A stretch of DNA of 64,000 nt from Gordonia iterans. Lineage in GTDB: Bacteria; Actinomycetota; Actinomycetes; Mycobacteriales; Mycobacteriaceae. Positions 59,976-64,000 of this stretch are shown in pieces. The translations under genes and the position numbers were made by a program. The DNA lies in NCBI RefSeq assembly GCF_002993285.1, contig NZ_CP027433.1, positions 2,914,001 to 2,978,000 on the forward strand. The letters run 5' to 3'. The notes under the pieces were generated by a model, which worked only from the letters and a program-made list of their open reading frames with translations, had not been told where the DNA came from and made no database searches. The first letter of the stretch is position 1; each line of letters opens with the position of its first letter.

Positions 59976-60537
59976 CGCTGTCCCCCAAGCACTTCCGGAG
60001 ACGAATCAGGCCATCTCGAATACGGGACTTCACGGTCGGGAGCGCCACGGACAGACGCTCGGCCACCTGACGGTAGGTCAGGCCCTGGTAGTAGGCGAGA
60101 TCGACGGACTGACGCTGCGTGTCGGTCAGCGACTCGAGGCAGCCCAGCACCTGCTCGGTGGTCTCGCGCGCGGCCACCGACTCGGCGACGTGGTCGAACT
60201 CGCGGTCAGACGCGGCCGCCGCGTAGCGCAGGTCCCGATCGGTGGTGGCCACCTCGCTGCGTACCCGATCCACGGCCCGCCGATGTGCGATGGTCAGCAA
60301 CCAGGCGAGGGCGGATCCCGACCGCGCGTCGAACGACCCGGCCGACCGCCACACCTGCAGGTACACCTCCTGCGTAACCTCCTCGCTGTAACCGGGGTCG
60401 CGCATCACCCGCAGAACCATCCCGTACACGCGAGAGCTGGTCTGGTCGTAGAACTCGCCGAACGCCGCGGTGTCGCCCGAAGCGACCCGCTCGAGCAGTT
60501 GCGGAAGCGCAGACCCCGCCGACGTCGTCACAGTCAC
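59968..60537 (-). CDS. sigK: ECF sigma factor SigK
   Basis: A 189-residue extracytoplasmic-function sigma factor. Region 2 reads FGEFYDQTSSRVYGMVLRVM with EEVTQEVYLQVWRSAGSF, and region 4 reads YYQGLTYRQVAERLSVALPT with KSRIRDGLIRLRK. GTG 60537 is preferred because GGTGGG lies 8 bases before it. Order and orientation (upstream DUF1295, downstream rskA) match M. tuberculosis sigK. The MPT83-like lipoprotein with a SigK-type promoter at 50 kb is the obvious target here. Confidence 0.94.
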   Translation of the reverse strand: MTVTTSAGSALPQLLERVASGDTAAFGEFYDQTSSRVYGMVLRVMRDPGYSEEVTQEVYLQVWRSAGSFDARSGSALAWLLTIAHRRAVDRVRSEVATTDRDLRYAAAASDREFDHVAESVAARETTEQVLGCLESLTDTQRQSVDLAYYQGLTYRQVAERLSVALPTVKSRIRDGLIRLRKCLGDSDV

Positions 60538-60560
60538 GACGATAACCCACCGATCACGCG

Positions 60561-61367
60561 CTAACCCACGGCGCGCCGACGGGGCGGGCGTGGAACGAAG
60601 AACGAGGTGCGCCGCTGGTACTCGGCGTACCCGGGCCGCCCGCTCATCGACTTCTCCAGCAGCCGGGCACCGGTGGCGACGACCAGGAAGTAGGTCATCG
60701 CCGATGGCGAGAGCACGGTCAGCACGCCGGGCCACGCGCTGGCGGCGATCAGCCACAGGCCCCACCACAGACACGCATCGCCGAAGTAGTTCGGATGCCG
60801 CGTCCAGGCCCACACACCAGACTCCATGATCCGGCCCCGATTGGCGGGGTCGGCCTTGAACCTCCGGAGTTGGGCGTCGCCGATCGCCTCGAATCCGAAG
60901 CCCACCGCCCACAACACGACACCGGCACCCAGCGCGACGGCCGCCGGTCCGGTGGTGGGTACCGTCACGGCCGAGACCTGCAACGGCAGCGAGACGAACC
61001 ACTGCGCCGCGCCCTGGGTGCCGAACACCCGACGAGCGGCGACGCGGGCCGGCGGACCGTCGTACTTCGCCAGCAACTCGACGTAGCGCGGGTCCTCGCC
61101 GTGCCCGCGGCACTTGACGTACATGTGCCACGAGAGCCGCAGACCCCAGACGGTCACCAGCACGGCCAGCAGCCAGCCGCGCACCGGGTCGCCGCCGCCG
61201 ACGAGCAGCGCCAGCCACGCCACCCCGACGAAGCCCAGACCCCAGCCGACATCGACCACGTTGTAGCGGCCGATTCGATGGCCGACCGCGAACATCACGG
61301 TCTGCAGCACCGCCAGCACCAGCAGTGAGGCCCCGGCGACCACCCCGAAACCGGCCCACCCGGTCAT
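60561..61367 (-). CDS. DUF1295 membrane protein (steroid reductase/isoprenylcysteine methyltransferase-like)
   Basis: A 268-residue membrane protein with about six or seven helices. The C-terminal signature MESGVWAWTRHPNYFGDACL, then PGYAEYQRRTSFFVP, is that of DUF1295, related to steroid 5-alpha-reductases and NADPH-dependent double-bond reductases. The start overlaps the stop of the upstream cyclopropane-synthase-like gene (ATGA). A role in reducing or modifying lipids made by that methyltransferase is inferred from operon position. Confidence 0.9.
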   Translation of the reverse strand: MTGWAGFGVVAGASLLVLAVLQTVMFAVGHRIGRYNVVDVGWGLGFVGVAWLALLVGGGDPVRGWLLAVLVTVWGLRLSWHMYVKCRGHGEDPRYVELLAKYDGPPARVAARRVFGTQGAAQWFVSLPLQVSAVTVPTTGPAAVALGAGVVLWAVGFGFEAIGDAQLRRFKADPANRGRIMESGVWAWTRHPNYFGDACLWWGLWLIAASAWPGVLTVLSPSAMTYFLVVATGARLLEKSMSGRPGYAEYQRRTSFFVPRPPRRRAVG

Positions 61368-62659
61368 CGGGAGAGTCCCACCTGAACGACGTCGAGATAG
61401 CCTGCGCGGAAGCCGGCCTCGGAGTACGCCAGGTACAGATCCCACATCCGCAGAAACGTGCGGTCGAAGCCCATGGCCAGCACCTCGTCCTCGCGGGAGT
61501 CGAACCGTTCCCGCCAGAGGCGCAGCGTCTCGGCGTAGTGCATGCCGTACGACGACGTGCCGGTGACGCGGAGCGACGTGCGCTCCCGCACCACGTCGCC
61601 GATCCCCTCCAGCGAGGTGAGCTGGCCTCCCGGGAAGATGTACTTCTGCACCCACGTGCGGGTGTTCTCCGACGCCAGCAGCCGATCGTGCGGCATGGTG
61701 ATCGCCTGGATCGCGACGCGGCCGCCCGGTACGAGCAGCCGGTCGATGCATCCGAAGTACGCGGGCCAGTACGCACGGCCGACGGCCTCGATCATCTCGA
61801 CGGAGACGACAGCGTCGTATTCGCCGCCGACCTCCCGGTAGTCGCAGAGGTCGATCGTTACCCGATCACCCAGACCGGCGTCGTCGATGCGACGACGCGC
61901 CAGATTCCGCTGCTCGACCGACAGCGTCACCGACCGGACCGTGGCGCCCCGCGCGGCCGCGCGCACACACAGTTCTCCCCACCCGGTGCCGATCTCCAAC
62001 AGTCTGGTCCCGGGACCGACGCCGGCAAGATCCAGCAGTCGGTCGATCTTGCGGCGCTGCGCCGCGGCCAGCTCGCTCCACGAGAACCGTGTGTCATGGG
62101 CGGGCTCGGTCCCGAACACCGCCGCCGAGTAGCTCATCGTCTCATCGAGGAACGCCGCGAAAAGGTCGTTGGACAGGTCGTAGTGGTGCGCGACGTTCGC
62201 GCGGGTGTTCACCGTCGTGTTCTCCTCGTCGTCGAGCTGCCGCGGGAGCAGCACACGCCGCAAGCCCTGCAACGGTCCGGGGACCAGCGCTGCCGCTTCG
62301 CGGGCGAACGGGGTGAGGACGCCGACGAGATCGTCGCTGGTCCAGTCGCCCGCCATATAAGCCTCACCGAATCCGATCAGCCCCGTCGCGCCGATCCGGC
62401 GTGCGAAGGGTCCGGGGCGTCGAATGATCATTCGCGGCGGAACATCGTCGGCACCTGAGGCGAGGAGCGAGCCGTCGGGGTACTCGACGCGAACGTCCGC
62501 CCGCCGCGCGGCCCGGCGAAACAGCATCGCCGCGGCACGGCCCCGGGTGCGCGCCGCGATGCCGGTGGGCACAGCGGCCACGTCCGGCCACCGCTGCGCC
62601 GCTTGCGCGGAGGCTTCATCGCAGGGTGTCGCTGCGTGGTAGATCGCATTGTTGCTCAT
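61364..62659 (-). CDS. ufaA1: Cyclopropane-fatty-acid synthase-type methyltransferase
   Basis: A 431-residue SAM enzyme that methylates double bonds of membrane acyl chains. The SAM loop is LLEIGTGWGEL at 220-230; lipid-site residues HYDLSND (159-165) and MSYS (175-178) are the family hallmarks. The N-terminal 130 residues form the lipid-binding domain of bacterial Cfa. By synteny it matches mycobacterial UfaA1 (Rv0447c), reported as a tuberculostearic-acid synthase, though the exact product (cyclopropane or 10-methyl chain) cannot be read here. ATG overlaps the DUF1365 stop by four bases. Confidence 0.9.
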   Translation of the reverse strand: MSNNAIYHAATPCDEASAQAAQRWPDVAAVPTGIAARTRGRAAAMLFRRAARRADVRVEYPDGSLLASGADDVPPRMIIRRPGPFARRIGATGLIGFGEAYMAGDWTSDDLVGVLTPFAREAAALVPGPLQGLRRVLLPRQLDDEENTTVNTRANVAHHYDLSNDLFAAFLDETMSYSAAVFGTEPAHDTRFSWSELAAAQRRKIDRLLDLAGVGPGTRLLEIGTGWGELCVRAAARGATVRSVTLSVEQRNLARRRIDDAGLGDRVTIDLCDYREVGGEYDAVVSVEMIEAVGRAYWPAYFGCIDRLLVPGGRVAIQAITMPHDRLLASENTRTWVQKYIFPGGQLTSLEGIGDVVRERTSLRVTGTSSYGMHYAETLRLWRERFDSREDEVLAMGFDRTFLRMWDLYLAYSEAGFRAGYLDVVQVGLSR

Positions 62660-63465
62660 CGTTGACTCTCACTCCTCGTGATCGGTTGGTCACTGGTGAC
62701 GTGTTCGGTGGCGACCGTCGTCGTCCGCTCGGGGCTCGGCGAGCGAAGAATCGGAAGGCGCTTGAGCCACAGTCGGATTCCCTGAATGCGAATTCGGAGG
62801 GCGACCACCCACGGCGCCAGGGGCGTCGTCACCTGGGCAAGCGCCACGCGGCGGGCCGTGACCGGCAGTGCGCGTCCGGCGAGAGTCGCGAGGAACGGTT
62901 CTTCGTCCGGTCTTTCCAGCACGACCGACAGTCCGATCCGCCCGTCCTCGCGCGGCTCCGGCAGGTGCAGGCGATAGTGGCCGGTCAGGTCGTTGAACGG
63001 TGAGACGGGGAACTCCTTCTCCACCACGGCCCGCCCGAACTGATCGACGTCGAGCACGTAGCAGTGACGGCCCCCGTACGTGTTGTGCACTTCGGCGACG
63101 ACGTACGCGAGGGTGCCATCGGGCCGATGGCACCAGAACACGCTCAGTGGGTTGAACACGAATCCCGCGACCCGCGGAGACATCAGCGCTGTGACCGGTC
63201 CCGCCACCGGCTCGACACCGGCCCCACGCAGGTGACGTTCCAGCCGGCCGCGCAAAGTCTCGGCGACAGCGGGTGGCTCGGGGAAGTGGTCGGCAGCCCG
63301 AAATCGAGCGAACGGACGAAGCGGTGCCGCCAGCTGAGGCAGATCGTCGATGTCGATCAACCACGTGCGGCTGCGGTAGGAGAAGCGGTGGGTCACCGGA
63401 CCGGCCCGCCGGTGCGCCACCCGCACCTCCGCGATCGCCGGAAGAAGAGGTCTCGACGTGCTCAT
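62656..63465 (-). CDS. DUF1365 family protein
   Basis: A 269-residue protein with the DUF1365 blocks THRFSYRSRTWLIDIDDL and AGFVFNPLSVFWCHRPDGTL, then YVVAEVHNTYGGRH. The family is nearly always found between an FAD oxidoreductase and a Cfa-type methyltransferase, as here, so it belongs to a fatty-acid modification unit, but its activity is unknown. The start overlaps the oxidoreductase stop (ATGA) and its own stop overlaps ufaA1. Confidence 0.9.
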   Translation of the reverse strand: MSTSRPLLPAIAEVRVAHRRAGPVTHRFSYRSRTWLIDIDDLPQLAAPLRPFARFRAADHFPEPPAVAETLRGRLERHLRGAGVEPVAGPVTALMSPRVAGFVFNPLSVFWCHRPDGTLAYVVAEVHNTYGGRHCYVLDVDQFGRAVVEKEFPVSPFNDLTGHYRLHLPEPREDGRIGLSVVLERPDEEPFLATLAGRALPVTARRVALAQVTTPLAPWVVALRIRIQGIRLWLKRLPILRSPSPERTTTVATEHVTSDQPITRSESQR

Positions 63466-64000
63466 CGCACCGCCTCCCGCACGTCCGGGACCTTCCAACG
63501 GACGCCGAGCCGCGCGGCGGCACGAACGCCCGAGGACGCGCCGTCCTCATGGAACCCCCAGCCGTGATAGGCGCCGGCGAAGGCGATCCGGTCGGTGTCC
63601 AGTTCGGGCAGCCGGCCCTGAGCCGCCACCGATTCGAGCGTGTAGACCGGATGCTCATAGGTCATCTCGTCGACGACCGATCCCGGATCCACCAGGTCGG
63701 TCCGGCCCATCGTGACCAGCATCCTCGGTTCGTCGTTCGGCAGCCGCATGAGTCTGGTCAGGTCGTAGGTCACGACGATCGGCGAGGGCCTCCGGTCGTC
63801 GCCGGGACCCTCACCTCCCCGGATCTGGTAGTTCCACGAGGCTCGGGCACGGTGTGCCCGCGGCAGCACGGATTCGTCGGTGTGCAGTACCGCGTGTTTG
63901 CGCAGGTAGGGCATCGCGCCGAGGACAGCTCGCTGATCGGCGGAGGGCCGCTCGAACAGTGTCAGCGCCTGGTGCGGATGAGTGGCGACGACGACTCCGT
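63462..64000 (-). CDS. NAD(P)/FAD-dependent oxidoreductase, 3' part only
   Basis: The last 179 codons or so of an amine-oxidase-like flavoprotein; the 5' part lies beyond the right edge. The readable end includes VVVATHPHQALTLFERP, PYLRKHAVLHTDESVLPR, and the C-terminal FAD-contacting block RIAFAGAYHGWGFHEDG. This is the Rv0449c-type protein that accompanies DUF1365 and Cfa-like enzymes and probably acts as a desaturase/saturase on the lipid. It is the most upstream gene of the six-gene run that ends in rskA. Confidence 0.9.
   Translation of the reverse strand, partial: GVVVATHPHQALTLFERPSADQRAVLGAMPYLRKHAVLHTDESVLPRAHRARASWNYQIRGGEGPGDDRRPSPIVVTYDLTRLMRLPNDEPRMLVTMGRTDLVDPGSVVDEMTYEHPVYTLESVAAQGRLPELDTDRIAFAGAYHGWGFHEDGASSGVRAAARLGVRWKVPDVREAVR

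Overview
The window looks like a chromosomal segment of a high-GC mycolic-acid actinomycete (order Mycobacteriales). Gordonia is my best guess, but no rRNA is present to fix the genus. The evidence is gene order and families. The first block (aceE, PucR-type mabR, fabD, acpM, kasA) and the last block (FAD oxidoreductase, DUF1365, ufaA1-like methyltransferase, DUF1295, sigK, rskA) match the order I recall for Mycobacterium tuberculosis Rv2241-Rv2245 and Rv0449c-Rv0444c. NDMA-dependent alcohol dehydrogenase, an Mce-associated-type protein, DUF4189 and a 13E12-type HNH protein are also typical of this order.

Layout. 0-9 kb: pyruvate dehydrogenase E1, then the FAS-II genes with a clear candidate MabR operator before fabD and a strong terminator after kasA. 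9-20 kb: a serine hydrolase with a repeat expansion inside its coding region, membrane proteins, an NDMA alcohol dehydrogenase, a FadD/enoyl-CoA hydratase pair, an acyl-CoA dehydrogenase/GntR operon behind a 28-bp perfect palindrome, tRNA-Asn and a phosphoribosyltransferase. 20-28 kb: cspA, MOSC protein, a self-regulated TetR/DHA2 efflux operon, OPT transporter, TM2 protein and a CAT-anticodon tRNA. 28-35.4 kb: TetR, a GH3 glucosidase remnant, and an iron-siderophore uptake operon (lipoprotein, siderophore reductase fused to a methyltransferase-like domain, two permeases) divergent from an AraC regulator across an IdeR-like box.

35.4-55.3 kb: dnaG and dgt, which I recall as neighbours in mycobacteria, lie about 17 kb apart in the same orientation. 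The stretch between them is accessory: a urate-to-allantoin pathway, MFS and hydrolase genes, a zeta-type toxin-antitoxin pair with a frameshifted toxin tail, a Tat-exported intradiol dioxygenase followed by its own tatA-tatC-tatB genes amid repeat arrays, a MPT83-like fasciclin lipoprotein with a SigK-type promoter, and an SMC/Rad50-like ATPase with a small partner beside a broken nuclease-like gene.

55-64 kb: repeats, an arginine-rich cold-shock protein, a SpoU-type methyltransferase, a 13E12-type HNH protein, and the sigK lipid-methyltransferase operon, which runs off the right edge. SigK and its probable target, the fasciclin lipoprotein, are both in this window.

No CRISPR array, rRNA or intact insertion sequence was seen. 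The most interesting candidates for a little-known system are the SMC-like ATPase module and the dioxygenase-Tat cassette.
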